From NCBI GenBank assembly GCA_036429605.1, contig CM071591.1, positions 3,720,001 through 3,784,000 on the forward strand: a DNA stretch of 64,000 nucleotides. Direction: 5' to 3'. The notes under the pieces are model-generated. The model did no database searches, was not told the origin of the DNA, and saw nothing but the letters and a program-made list of their open reading frames with translations. Position 1 is the stretch's first letter. Every line of letters starts with the position of its first letter. Origin of the DNA: Cladobotryum mycophilum (lineage: Eukaryota; Ascomycota; Sordariomycetes; Hypocreales; Hypocreaceae). Shown here one piece after another: positions 21,184-33,401 of the stretch. The position numbers were made by a program, and so were the translations under genes.

Positions 21184-24100
21184 AGAAGCGATCCTGGTCA
21201 TGACCCACGGGAAAATCCATGGAAAACTAATCAGCGGCATTGATTTCGCCTGCAGCTGCCGCGGCGGAACCATTATACCCGCATCATTAGTTGGCCCGCG
21301 ATGGTGCTCAAAAAGAGCAATTTTAATCTCCTCCTCGGTAACCTTGTACATGGCAGCGACAAACTTGTCAATCTTGGTTTCGTCATAGCCTCCTGCGACT
21401 TCATAGCAGATATCGCGGAATCTCTGCTTCAGAGCGTCGTACTCGCGACCGAGATCTTCCTGCCGCTTGTAATCACTTCCGATAGGGGGCTTCGACATGA
21501 CCCAAGCCGTGTAGAGCTCGAATTCCGTCTCCACATTGTGTTGCGAAAGAATTCGTCTCACCGCGGTATCATACTGCGTCTTGATCTTTCTCGCCTCTTT
21601 GAGAATGGCATGTTCTAGCTCAAAGCGCGTGATGACTCGCTGGTCAAAGGCGCGCTCCCAGTCGGGCAGGAACTGGATGGTTTGCTTGACAACTTTGTCG
21701 TATATGACACCCAAGGCCTTCTTCGTCTGGTAGCTTGATTTCTTCTTCTCCATGAAATGAGGCCACTTTTGTGGATTGTATTTGGACTTCCATTTTGCTG
21801 GCTCGCCAGTCTTGGGATAATCGACCGCCTTCGAGTGCATTTCAGCCAAATGAAGACCTAGTTCCAGTTAGAGATGTGGAGACGGAAGAAGTGGAAATGT
21901 TACTCACATAATGCCGATTTTGGCCCATAAATATCTGCAAATGCCAAGTGGGATGTCGCAATCAGTGGCAGCACATCGTTCTTCAAATAGTTGACAAAAA
22001 AGTCCCTTAGATCGTCCACGTTTACATCTCGATCCAGCTCCCGTGGCTCGGGGCCGGTGTAGTTCATGGCTGGATGATTCCATTCTGTCGGGATAAGGTT
22101 AGGGTCCCAAATGACAAAGAAATCGTCGCCATCAAGGTCACCACCAGACAGCATGCTGGGAACCGGGCGGTCACCAACGGATGGGAAAACAACAACATCT
22201 CTCAGATGCTTCAGTTTAGGGTTATCGACGGCTTGAACGACTCGAATGTCCCCTGGATGGAGCGAGGGGTTCCGACCAACAATGCACACTCCTCTGATGA
22301 TGGTAGTTTCGTCATATCTCTTGGGATCTGAGAGCTGCAAGAAGATTTGGGGGAGTTTGTTAACATCCTTGACCTTGGAGCCTTCTGTCTTATTCGAGTG
22401 GCCCCTCAAAGTGCCAGTCTCGTCAACACAACCCAAGACAAAGGCACTCTTCTCGATCTGGATTCTGGCCTTTTCCTTCAACAGCTTAAGAGACCATGAC
22501 CTCCATAAATTTAGGAGATTCATAACGAACGGTTCTTGCAACGTGTCCGTCTTGAATCCGGCCTGAAGAAATTCTGCCAAGACCAAAGTAGACTGGTTCT
22601 CGTCTATGCACTTGGTCAGCATATCCACAGCAGCCGTGTTATTGTTCATTGCCTTTTCGTAAAGATAAATTTGGTGGTCCAAAAGGTCCTCAAAGGCCTT
22701 GATGGGAACCCCAAGACACTCCAAGATGGTGATGGTTTGCCGATTCAGCGTTGCGCTGGCGAACTTGGCGCACCGGATAATCTCTAAGTTATTAGAATCT
22801 GCCTTGAATTTCTCCTGAGAGTCGCGGATATACACCTCTTGTCCCTTTGCATGAGGCCAAACTGCCAAAACACCTTTACACCCACCCATGCGAAACTGAA
22901 AGGCCGAGGGTTCGTTAAAAAAGTCCAAAGTCATTTCCTCCATCACCAGTTGAGAGAGAAACCCAGAGATGATGCCCACGCCATCAGTAAAACAGTGCCC
23001 ATTTCGTTTGATATCGGGAATCGATTTAATGATGGGGACCGGCATGCCTCGCATTTCTCGCGTAGTCGAAAAACATTGACCAAGTCGGGCGGCATACTTG
23101 GCTATTACCTTGATGTGGTTAAACTCTCCCATCCACTGTCGGATATCGTCGCAGGAGATGTGATCGGTGGGGCAAAAGAAATAAACACCACACTGTCTGA
23201 GCTGCGAGCTGCCAAAGGCAAGGAACTCATACGTGCGATCGCCGATCCGAATGCCTTGGTATAGGGTTCTAAGCAAACGCTTCCATATCTCATCGTTCTG
23301 TCGATTGTTTATGGCAATGCGGCCATTCTCAGACTCTCCGATGAACTGGACTCGTAGAAATCGATCTTGGACGTGACGATACTTGCGCATGACTCTGTTT
23401 GAGGTCTCGACGGTGGGCGAATTGAATCGGATAGTTGTTGGCGTAATGTTGGCCTTGCGCACTAGAGTACAATAAGATGGAATTCTTGCGTGCGGCAAGT
23501 AATGTTGAGCCTCAGGTAATGCAAAGAGCCCCATCGGATCATAAAGAACTTCATTTCGGTCCATGAGAAACTCTAGACGGCGCGTGGCATCGACTGGATC
23601 TAAAGCAGCTAGATTCTCAATGAACTCGGCAGAAATAGTATGCTCATTGAGAATATTGCGAGTCACACACACTTCAAGCTGATACCGGACGCTGAAGTCA
23701 AGATGTATGAATGAGGATACATGGAGCTGCATGAGAGCAGATGCGGAGCCCCGCCCGATAATGGGTGGGTGGTTTAGGTGATCCCACATGGTGTTCTTGG
23801 ATCTGGTGATTGTAAAGTCTGAACTGACCTGAAGTTTGATGTTGAAATCCTCAAGAGCCATCTTTAGATACTGAATGGATAGCCTCTCTGAGTCCGTCTC
23901 GCTTTTGAGACAGAGGCGAAAGGTTGTCCAGCGTCCGATTTCCATGTATCCAGGATCCGGAATGTCGTTATGGACGGCCACGGGATATCGCAAGGGGGCG
24001 TAATAGTCATAGGCAATGTCGGTCGCCCGGTTCCAAGTATCTCTGCTGCTCCAATAAGTGTTCCTTGCCGAGAAAGAGTTTACCACATCATCATTCTTCC

Positions 24101-24860
24101 AAAAATACTGCGGTGGCAGTGAGAGAGGAAGCACCAGTATATCCTGTCTATTGTCCAGCGAAGAATAAAAGACTGTCCCGATCTGTGACATGTCCGTCAC
24201 GAACTTGAATCGCCTGTTCTTGTTCTCCTTGCCGACCACAGAAAAGTATACATTGAGATGCTTTGCCTTGACCTCGACTTCCAGTTTGATGTCATTTGCT
24301 CCAGGAGACGTAGCCAGAGACTTTCTGATGTTCATCGTGGTTGGGCCGGTCATGGCGCCCCAATCAAGGGCCCGAGCCCCAGCAGTTATCTTGATGGGAT
24401 ATTTTCGGTCGGGGCTGACTTTGCTGGTCCACCAACCTTGAGGAGCGTCCCTTCCGAGAGTCGCCCTGATCTTGAGGCCATCTGGGTGTTTGAGCTTATC
24501 CGAATGCTGAACAACGACGAAACCCGATTCCCAGAAGCTACGCTTTGGAGGTGGCTCAAAAGCCAGCCGAGCAGACAATGTTTTCGTGGCATTATTAGGG
24601 TCGAATACATCCATCCAAACAATGTTTCCTTGCGAGGAGAACCACTCCCACAGGTTTTGGGTAGTCGTATCAAGCGGCAAGCTGTCGAGTCTGATGGACA
24701 CCTCTGGCCAGTTTCGCCAGGTAGGCAAAGCTTTCGAAGAATTGATAGAAACATCGGATCGGGAGTCGGCAGCTTTGTTGTTTTGTTTGGACTTGGGAGT
24801 TGGCTTGACTGCTCGCTGCGATGTGGGAGTCTGCCGCCTCGTTTGCTTGAATGGCGTCAT
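21151..24860 (-). CDS. RNA-dependent RNA polymerase, cellular RNA-silencing type
   Basis: Two exons (24860-21908 and 21857-21151; 50-bp intron) encode 1219 aa. An RRM-like region lies near residues 45-120 (VSIRLDSLPLDTTTQNLWEW). The catalytic core has the signature SGGDLDGDDFFVIWD at about residue 905, i.e. the DxDGD triad of eukaryotic RdRPs. Near the C-terminus, PLISFPWIF is a family end motif. These enzymes make double-stranded RNA for Dicer in quelling or in meiotic silencing of unpaired DNA. An N-terminal RRM-like region suggests the SAD-1 group, but that is inference. After the end motif the frame stops within 16 codons, while a second frame (to 20798) stays open for over 100 codons with a composition typical of a disordered tail. 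The true C-terminus may extend there. Confidence 0.92.
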
Positions 24861-25615
24861 GGCGTCGAGATGTATGGGGATCTCATAACTTGTTGTGATT
24901 AGAAATGCCTGGGGCTCTGAGTGATGCTGGTATAGTTAAGAAAGCTTCTAAAAGGGCACGTTAGCATATGCTGCAGTAAGGCGATGTAAATGATTTACCG
25001 ACGGGGCTTTCTGCAGTGTTTGCAGAGATAGTGTGAGGAGGTGAGAGAGACCAAGAGTTAATAGTAGGGTTGAGGAATGAGAGGCTGAGGAAGAAGAAAA
25101 AGAAGAAGAGGGGTAATTCTTATATTTTGTATTAAGCAGAGGTCCTTAACTGGCCAGGCCAGAGTAACTTGTCTCTGGGAGCTGTTTCGCTGGTGTCAGG
25201 TGTTGGCAGTTCTGCCAGCTGCTTGCTTGAGTGCTACCCAAGACAATCGTCACGGCTGCAGTCTCACTTCTGGTAGCCCAAATATTATTCTGCGGTGCCT
25301 CTGAAAGACACACAAGAATAGTATTGCTTACCGAGTTTGTGGAGAATAAGGAAAAGCTCGAGTTTGCTCGACTAGTTGACGTACTTGGAGGTAGTTCTAA
25401 ATGGGAGAAGCAGCGCATGCCTTACCTTCCTTCCCTTCCCTTTAATGCCATGAACACGTGAGAACGACGTATTCACCTCGGAAAACCTGCAAATTGACGT
25501 CGAGCCATTCATTCACGTAGTAAATCGCATTCAAATCAATGCATTCTTATTTAAGCCCTCTCTATGTCTATCTGCCTATTCTTGCACCACCATTCACTAC
25601 CAAGATACTTCTCAA
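24861..25615. other. Region between RdRP start and DLD1 stop
   Basis: About 750 bp, presumably the promoter and leader of the RdRP gene followed by the 3' UTR of DLD1. It contains a purine-rich GAAGAA tract at about 25088-25115. No gene is supported. Confidence 0.5.
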
Positions 25616-27711
25616 TTAAACCTTTCCCCCTCGTTGATCCCACGGCACGTCCATAATCTTTCCTGGATTCATAATCCATCGCGGATCCAATGACTTCTTG
25701 ATAGCTGCCATGACATTGACTGTTTCTGGTCCAACCTCCCATAGGAGACTCTCCTTCTTACCCCATCCAATGGCATGCTCTCCAGTACATGTGCCATCCA
25801 TCTCAAGTGCTCGTTTGACCATGTTCTTGACGCAAGCCTCCACCTTTTCGCGCTCGCCCGGCTTGGAACGATTATACATGATGCTCTCGTGAAAGTTTCC
25901 ATCGCCAATGTGGCCGAGAATACTGGCAAACAGACCTAGATCGTCCATCTCCTTCTTGCTGACTTCGATAAGGTCGGCCAATCTGCTCAACGGAACGGCG
26001 ACATCTGTGCTCCCTATTCTGTTTGTCAGTGTACATACGTAGCCAGTTTGCTCAACGGCGTAAACTCACAAACATCATCACCCTCCTTTCTCAGTGCCAG
26101 CATCGACCACAGTGATTGCTTTCTCGCCGACCAGAGCAGATGCTGCTCCTGTTCATCCTTGGCAAACTCAAACTTGCCGCCATTGTTTGCAGCCGTGATC
26201 TTGTCCACGCTCTGAATGTGTTCTTGAACACTGGCCTTTGAGCCGGAGAATTTGAAGAATAGCGTGGGCTTCTCCTCCCAGATGCGAGGGGCGGTGAAGC
26301 CGCTGAGGTTGACGACACGCATCTGGACGTCGTCGAGGATTTCCATGGACTGGACAGGGATGGCAGCCTGCATGACGCCGGCGGCGGCGGACGCAGCGTC
26401 GCGGATGGTGGGGAAGTTGACAACGGCAACAGATGTTTTCTCTGGTATCACAGCCAGCTTTAAAGTTACTATAGCCAAATGAGTCAGATGTCATTCTAGA
26501 TGAAGATGAAAATGAAACTATAGTGCACTTAAACCACTGCCACCCCAACTTACCTTCAGTGACCAGTCCCAATGTTCCCTCAGAACCTACAAACAGACCG
26601 TTGAGATTGTAACCTGCAGCGGATTTTCTCGGCCGTCTGCGTGTCTTGATGACTCTTCCGTCGGCCAACACAACCGTCAAGTTGATGACCCAGTCCTTCA
26701 TAGTCCCGTACCTCACCGCGTTTGTTCCCGAGCAGTTGGTGCCAACCATGCCGCCAATCTTTGCAGTTGGACCTAACACGTTGCATCAGCGCCTATCCGT
26801 CGGTCAAGCCGCCACAGCAATAACACGTGGACATTTTGTGAGGAAAGGAAAACAGACCAGGGTCAACTGGGAAGAACAGGCCTGTACCCGTCTTGGCCAA
26901 TTCAGCATTCAAATCCTGCCAGCCAATGCTGGGTTGCACGACAATGTCCATGTCTGCCTTGTTCAACTGGATGATCTTGTCCATGTACATAAAGTCCACG
27001 CTGACGCCGCCGTACGGAGCCGAAAAGTTTCCTTCAAGACTGCTGCCCCCAGAAAAGGGAATGATGGGGATGTGGTGGCGGTAGCACACGCGGGCAATTG
27101 CTGAGACTTCTTCGGTGGAACGGGGGTATGCCACTGCCACGGGGAGCTGCTCAGGGTTGACGGTCGACCAGCTTGAGTAGCCGTGGAGACGCAAGTCTTC
27201 CTCATCCGTTGAAATTGCCTCTTCGCCCAGCTCTTTTCTAATCTCCTCGATAGCCTAATTGACCACGTCAGTCAAGATTCCCCCTCAAGCCGGACTGCAT
27301 AATCACGACGATGAGCAGCCTCCTGCATGGCTCAACCTCACCCACCTTTTTCATCTCGGCCAACGTAGCAAAGCCGGTGATGTCATCGTCACTTTTCGGT
27401 GGAGCCTGGGGTGCCGGAATAACCTCCTCCTTCTTCTTCTCCTTCTCCTTCTCCTGGGATTTGATGTTCCCAATGCTTCCGATACCCCAACCCACGGCAC
27501 CAGTCGCCACCGCAATCGCCAAGACACCGCGGGCAGTGAAGCCTAGTGGCGTCGGAGTCGCATTAGACCCGGCCCTCCCCGATCCCGAAGTCTCGGCTGA
27601 GGCTCTCTGAGACGATCTTGAAAAGCCCCGTTGAAGGCCGCCAGTTCTAATGACTGGCGAGCTGCTGCCCGGCAGCGCCCTTGCCTTTGTCAATCGCCGT
27701 GCCAGCATCAT
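25616..27711 (-). CDS. DLD1: D-lactate dehydrogenase (cytochrome), mitochondrial
   Basis: Five exons (27711-27346, 27254-26858, 26772-26554, 26468-26070, 26013-25616; introns 91, 85, 85 and 56 bp) encode 592 aa. An Arg/Ser-rich presequence and one hydrophobic segment (about 62-82) point to the inner mitochondrial membrane. The FAD-binding PCMH domain shows PFSGGSSLEGN and GGMVGTNCSGTNAVRYGT. The C-terminal FAD-linked oxidase cap has GHIGDGNFH and the histidine motif CTGEHAIGWGKKE. The enzyme oxidises D-lactate to pyruvate and passes electrons to cytochrome c. A Lys/Glu run (EKEKEKKKEE) follows the membrane segment and comes from a CTT/CTC repeat on the + strand. All splice phases agree. Confidence 0.93.
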
Positions 27712-28891
27712 ATCCAGCTAATCGTGTCGTTATTCCCAAGGCAAAAGGGAGAATGATTACTCTCGTCGGAAATAAGATGTTGGGGTCCTGGGGATACAGG
27801 TTGCATTAAACAATGAAACCGACCCCACCGTTATCCAATCTTCAATCATCCATGACTCCGGCCGGTTTCGGCTGAAGGTTGCCCAGGTCCGAGGTTAGCC
27901 GATTGCCATCGCTATGAAGTTCAATAGTCCTACGAAAAGACTCAGAGTGATACATAAATTTGTGGAGTGTAAATATTTATTATATTTTATTCGTCGCCAA
28001 CGTCGCTTAGCAATGCGTTTGCAATACAGTGTTTGTATCTATATAGACAGTAATCTGCACGGTGTGTTCCGGGTTCCGAGCACCGGGATCCCATGCCGGC
28101 CAAAGATAGACCAAAGATGGGTGCAAATGGACATGTAGAGGTGTCATGTTACTAGACGAAGCATTCGGGAAATACGCAAAAGGCACATCCAAGACGGGTG
28201 TGTTGGCTCTGTCAACGTAGTAGAAAGGCAATAGGGGTGCCAATGTCGGAATCGCCCTTTGTTCCCCCAGAGCTAATATGTAGAACCAAACATTGATCTA
28301 TACGAGAATAAGAATGCTACTAGTAAGTGAACATGGGCTAGCATGGAACCACCGTAAGGCTGTGTTCCGTCCCCATACCGAATAGGATTCCTTCCAAGAT
28401 GCCGGTGCTATGAATCGCTCATCAGAATCAATGACGGAAGATCTTCATCGTTTAGATATTGATCATGCTAGGGACTGTGCCCATTTATATTTTCCGAAAA
28501 TTACCAACTGATGAATCAATCATCGTATGCTCGATGCTATCCCCGTTCGTGGAAAAACCCAGCATTGTGTTGCGGCTTCTTTATTGTGAAGTTCTCATTG
28601 GAGAGCTGGCAAGGTGTGAAGTCTCGAGGAGACCAGAAAGATCCCTCTTCATTGTTGGAACACAAAGATTACAACAAGATCCAGTGTCCTCAAAGAGACA
28701 CGCGAAGAACACAGCACATGGTATAGCTGTGGACAGTGAGATCAAGAAATGAAACTCGTTGAACATGTTAAGACGGAGATATTCATAGCATCATCTGTGG
28801 ATATAAGGCGGACTGGTCGCTTCAGAAATGATTTCTATCAACCCACTACAGCTTCTCGATTATCACACTACAACATTCGATACTTGTCATC
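27712..28891. other. Intergenic region upstream of DLD1 and the small Cys-motif ORF
   Basis: About 1.2 kb with no gene I can support. A TATA-like ATATAAGG at about 28799-28806 lies 85-90 bp before the ATG of the small ORF at 28892. Confidence 0.5.
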
Positions 28892-29086
28892 ATGAAGCCC
28901 GCTACTACCAAAACCTCTTCACCTGCCAAGAAGCCGGACCCTGCGGCCTCGACAGCGAAATCTCGTGGCGAATACATGATTCAATGCCCTGTTTGCAACT
29001 GCATCATGGTAATGGGAACCATCTGCTGTGAGGAGAAGAAGAAAAATGAGGTATCCTCAAAGACAAGAGGGAAATCTCCAGGTTAA
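28892..29086 (+). CDS. Small hypothetical protein with CPVCNC / CC motif
   Basis: A 64-codon frame with a Lys/Pro/Ser/Thr-rich N-terminus (about 35 aa) is followed by YMIQCPVCNCIMVMGTICC and a basic tail (EEKKKNEVSSKTRGK). The five cysteines (CxxCxC...CC) could bind zinc or form disulphides. There is no signal peptide. Support for a real gene is a TATA-like box about 90 bp upstream, the ATCATG start context and an AATAAA signal near 29265. I do not recognise the family; a chance frame is possible. Confidence 0.4.
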   Translation: MKPATTKTSSPAKKPDPAASTAKSRGEYMIQCPVCNCIMVMGTICCEEKKKNEVSSKTRGKSPG

Positions 29087-29322
29087 CTTGCTACAGCTGG
29101 TCTCGCACGAACCCATTCGTAAGAAAAGTCCAGATCCCAACAGTAATGATGGAACGAGTCTCATTTGTTTGTTGTGGGTGTATCAAGTAGATGCTGTGTT
29201 GGGGTAGAGGGAGGGGGGATCATGACTTTCCAGTAGATGGCTGTCATCATGTATAAAATAGCTCAATAAAAAGAATATCTTTATCTGGCCTAGAAGAAAG
29301 AAAAGGGGGGTCTCTAGAAAAC
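29087..29322. other. Convergent 3' region
   Basis: Contains AATAAAA near 29264-29270, a likely polyadenylation signal for the upstream small ORF. Nothing else is visible. Confidence 0.4.
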
Positions 29323-30648
29323 TCAGTAGAAATCTGCCGTCTGTGCCTCACTGCGCTCCTTTAGCCACTCCAGTCCATGCATCCAGTCCTTATTAATACA
29401 ACCTTCTTCTGCGTGGAGATCAGACAACGATTGAAATGCCAACGCCTCCTTGCAGTAAAACCCAGACTTTGTGAAGATAAATTGTCGATCCTCGGTAGAT
29501 TCGTCGGCGCTCCCGCCCCGCTCTAGACTCAATTCCTCCACGAGCTTAGCCAATCGTAGGCCTTGTCTGTACCGATTCAAGATAGTTGTGAGTTCATTAT
29601 GCTTGTACTTGCCGGGCATGGCGATGCTTATGCCCATGAGGTTTTGGAAGCGGTATAAAACAGCGTCGGGAACTGCGATGGCCATGCTCCAGTCAATTAC
29701 GGCAAGGAAGTTGAACTCTTCGTCAACGATGATGTTATTGGAACCGAGATCAAAGTTGACAAGCCCAAAGCCCTCGGCATGCGATTTCTCCTTTTTCTCA
29801 AAGGACCAAGAGAGTGTCAGAAATGCCACAATCAACTCAGTCTGCCAAGCAATTCGTTCCCCCCTTGCCGAAGACTTGCGTCCAGGTCCAAAGGGTAATT
29901 TGCGCAGAACTCAGCCAGAGAGTGATAGGGCCCATATCCAGTTTTAGCGATGGGTCCTACGGTGAATGAGTTTGGAGCATCGTCGCCGTGGGTAATGGAG
30001 CCCATCTTGGGCAGCCGAATTGAGGCGAGCTGGACCATAAGCTGGGCCATCTGCCGCCAAAACTTTTCTTCAAACTCTTCCGGAATGCTGTCATGATCAA
30101 CACGGTATGTCTGGAACAATTCATATGCCGTATTGCCATGAATGTATTCGATGATAGAGAAGGGGCATCCGATGAGATTCTCGTCTTCAAGCTGATATCC
30201 GTACACCCTTGGAATAGGAATGCTTGTGTGTTGGCTATGATGTGCGCGGATCAGTATCGATCGTGTAAACCAAAGGCCCAAGTCATCATATCTTACCGCA
30301 CAAACTTCATGGTGGCTAGCTCCGATTTCATTTTCAACAAAGTCCTTTCTTTCTGTTTTTTGTCTCCGGCTCTGCATCACACTGATTGTCTGGGATCGGA
30401 GGCATCCGCAACCTAGCAATCCACTGGACGCCATCATCAAATGTAATCTTGCGAACCAAGTTGAAGACTCCCACAGAGAACTTGGCAGAGATTTGACATG
30501 GCCGATTCTCTCGTAGCATCGAAACATAGGATTTGAGCGCATCTAGATTGATCTGCTTGTTGAACTGGATGATCCTGTCAACGTACTCGTCTTCATACCT
30601 CTCTAAGCCGATCCAGGCATCACTTCTTAGTAGGATAGAATCGGTCAT
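29323..30648 (-). pseudogene. APH-type phosphotransferase / protein-kinase-like gene with two frame breaks
   Basis: Translated pieces together give the fungal APH (aminoglycoside phosphotransferase-fold) family: WIARLRMP, SELATMKFVR, TSIPIPRVYGY, IIEYIHGNTA, then LVNFDLGSNNIIVD and FLAVIDW. The Asp-Asn catalytic pair (FDLGSNN) and the metal-binding D (VIDW) are kept, though the usual H/N-G-D-L reads NFDL. One clear intron is 30235-30296 (62 bp). Two breaks remain. Near 30343-30348 the frame shifts (or a 38-bp intron, unusually short, is used). At a six-C run (29859-29864) one more base would restore the frame. The start may be 30648 or 30705. Function is unknown; many fungal members have no known substrate. 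It is a pseudogene or an intact gene with assembly indels. Confidence 0.65.
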
Positions 30649-30705
30649 TTTAGGTCTTGTCGTAGGAAATCTTGTTTCTAACTTGAGTCGAGACTTCGGT
30701 TGCAT

Positions 30706-31333
30706 GAATAAAATGCAGCGAGCTGTAAGTTAGGTCAGAAAGAGGTAGCCCTTGATTATAACCATATACTATGAGAGCCATGGGACAAAGAAAGTGGTCG
30801 GGCCAGCAACTAACCGACAACCGCATTGAACAAACAAAGGCATCCATCTTTAAGAGTGAGATCAGATAGGATATTCAGGCTGCACAGTGCGCAAAGCAGG
30901 AATGAGCTCCAACTCTTGCGCAAACATGCGCTCTAATCCTTGACCTTATGATGTCCACAGCTCTTCGTAGTGCGTAGCATCATTACTTTCTCTTTCACTA
31001 ATCTCTGTCCCTCAATGCCAAGTTACATTCCCCACAGAACATGCGCTGTGGCATCACTCTCACAGGACATATGCATTGCGAAAGTGAATTTGAGTGTAGG
31101 TACAAGCGAATAATGGACATGTGTAAGTAACCGCAACATACCTACCTCGATGTAAAGCAATTTACGGCGTTGCATTCACCTCTGTCTAATTTTAACACTC
31201 ATATTCACTCTGCTCCAGAGCTCCCTCCCCAGCAATACTAAAAAGGTCGTTAACTAATGTTCTAGGTTTCGTTGATGCTTACTCGCGTGAGAGCTTTGCA
31301 ACATTGATAACGGCAGCTCAGATAACTTGCTAG
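30706..31333. other. Divergent intergenic region
   Basis: This lies between the APH-type gene and the unrecognised gene at 31334. No frame or motif is supported. Confidence 0.5.
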
Positions 31334-32238
31334 ATGACTCTTCAAAATATGAAGCCCAGGAAGATTCTTTATTCTCGTCTGGGACAGGATGGTTACCTTT
31401 TCCAGCTAACAAATCTCGTATTCTCCAAGCACTATCTTAACCAGGCTGGACGTTCTGCCTACACACTGCCAGAGGTCTATTTCCATCCCTCGGATAGCAG
31501 GCAGGATGCTTCCAAGATGAACGTGTGGGCTCTTTTCGCCACGTTTATCAAGGCCCATCTAGAACTTTCATTTCCACTAAACAAGCACTCACCCCACTAC
31601 TCCATCGACACAGTTCAGGAAGCAAGGTTCCACTTTCGGGAATTGAGCCCCATGGGCGAGATGTTGCCCAAAAGCGAGCTTCCGCAGCGCGGGTGCTAGT
31701 TAGATTGCTCGATGGAGAGGGTCTCACGACGCCTCGAAGCAGTGTCGAGCCTCTAGACAAAGGAATCGAGGAGGACAATGAGTCGGTTATCATGAGAGAG
31801 GCACGGGCCTGCTTGAGCAAACTCCCCCGCCATGCTCGACGAGCTTTGATGCGCCAGACATTTACCAAGGATGAGAACCCTCTGCAATCGAGGGGTGTGC
31901 CAGGCTCCCAATCGCCGGGATCATCGACGGTTTCTAGTTGCCGTGTCACCAAGAGAAGCTCAATATTGCAACGTAGGTCAACACAGAGCACTTTGACCTC
32001 ATCAGTCCAAGACAGAGACTCAATACAACAGAGTTTTCACTTTGACAGGTTATTCCAATCGACGGATCAACAAATGAAGGAAGCCGAGACAAGCCAGTTG
32101 GATTGCATGAGGCAAAGATTCAACGTTGCTATATGCGTTGACAGCTTCTCCCGTTGGTTGGGGGGGGGATGTTTTGCTTACAGACAGATCATTTCATGTA
32201 CAAGTAAAAATATGCAAAAGAGATGCCAGAAATGGTAA
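31334..32238 (+). CDS. Hypothetical protein, unrecognised
   Basis: An open frame from ATG 31334 and a second frame ending at 32238 can be joined by a 50-bp GT-AG intron (about 31694-31743, donor GTGCTA, acceptor GAAGCAG) with matching phase. The product would be about 284 aa. The N-terminal part (KILYSRLGQDGYLFQLTNLV) is hydrophobic and aromatic. The C-terminal half is Ser/Arg/Gln rich (SCRVTKRSSILQRRSTQST). No domain is recognised. The last codons run through a nine- to ten-G tract near 32160, so the true end is unsure. It may be a lineage-specific gene or a relic. Confidence 0.4.
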
Positions 32239-33401
32239 AGTCGTCTTGCCCAGCCAAGCCAGTTTAGCTCAGCATATTGCATCCTTAGTAGAAACAAGCC
32301 CCAATGCCCCCAATGCATGTGTTCAGTGCGCTGCAAGTGCCTAAAATGGCGAAGCAGACTTTTCCTTCACTTTGAGGCGTAATAATAGTCTATGCAACTT
32401 CTCAAGGTGCCCATAGAACGAGATGACATGTTTTAACGGTGTGAGTGTTATTGACTTGTATCAGTTAGACATCTATGGATGCGGAAATGGATTTGAATTA
32501 CCCCGCCAAAGCCGAAATCCGATAGCCTATTCGGTTCAGCATCGTTATCGTGATAGGGTAATCAAATCTATGCATCATCCAAAATGAAATGGAGAATCTG
32601 TTTCTATGCAAAGACAGCATGGTCATCATAATAAAACAGCATCTGATAACTAACATGGTCTTCCATGGAATACGCCGGACTTTTGAGGAATTCCAAATAG
32701 TTCAAGATTGATAATCCAGGGTGAGACACCACGTTTCCACCGAGACTCTGCATGTATTACATGATTATATATGCCCATGCCCCGATGCGGAGCAATTCAC
32801 AGGTCCGTCGCCTCCCTTCAACCCCGCGGAAGCTTTCTATCCACGGATACTACATACATACAACTTCAAGGCCGGAGAGTCAGAGACTTTATAGCGTATA
32901 CCATTGGTAAACTATTAGGTAGGTAAGGACCTGACCCCTTTATCGGCACTTCCGATATCTACGATCCAATGACCGACCGAAGCTCGGCCAATGCAGCAGC
33001 ACAATGCAAGTTTCAAAGATGCCTCGGCGCTGATGCTAGCAAGCCGTCACCTAGAGAAGAAGATCCTTGATGGACCCCGCTATGGATCCAAAAAAACCCC
33101 GCCACCATTGCTTCCAAAATCCAACGCTTCAATTGCGTGCGCCAAATTTCCCAAAATTCTCGACCCGGCAGTTACACCGTCTGTAGAATCGTAAGGAACA
33201 TCTATTATTCCTTTTTTGGGGAGGGAAGAAGATTTTAGAAGGAGCTAAGTAGGATTAGCTTGTAAATACCTGGTAGGCACCCGTTATAATATAATATATC
33301 CATACATCGACAACTCAACCCTCCAATCTCACCTCCAACTCATCTCTCACCAACATCCCCAAGTAAACAACACCTTCAACTCCCAAAACCAAACTCCAAA
33401 A
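32239..33401. other. Intergenic region and promoter of the peroxiredoxin gene
   Basis: About 1.15 kb. A 67-codon frame at 32991-33194 has no recognisable content. A leader rich in CAAC/CTCC precedes ATG 33402, as is common for highly expressed fungal genes. Confidence 0.5.

Noticed and set aside
25616..30705. A lactate/kinase/RdRP functional cluster
   Set aside because: The genes belong to unrelated conserved pathways and adjacency alone does not support a shared system.
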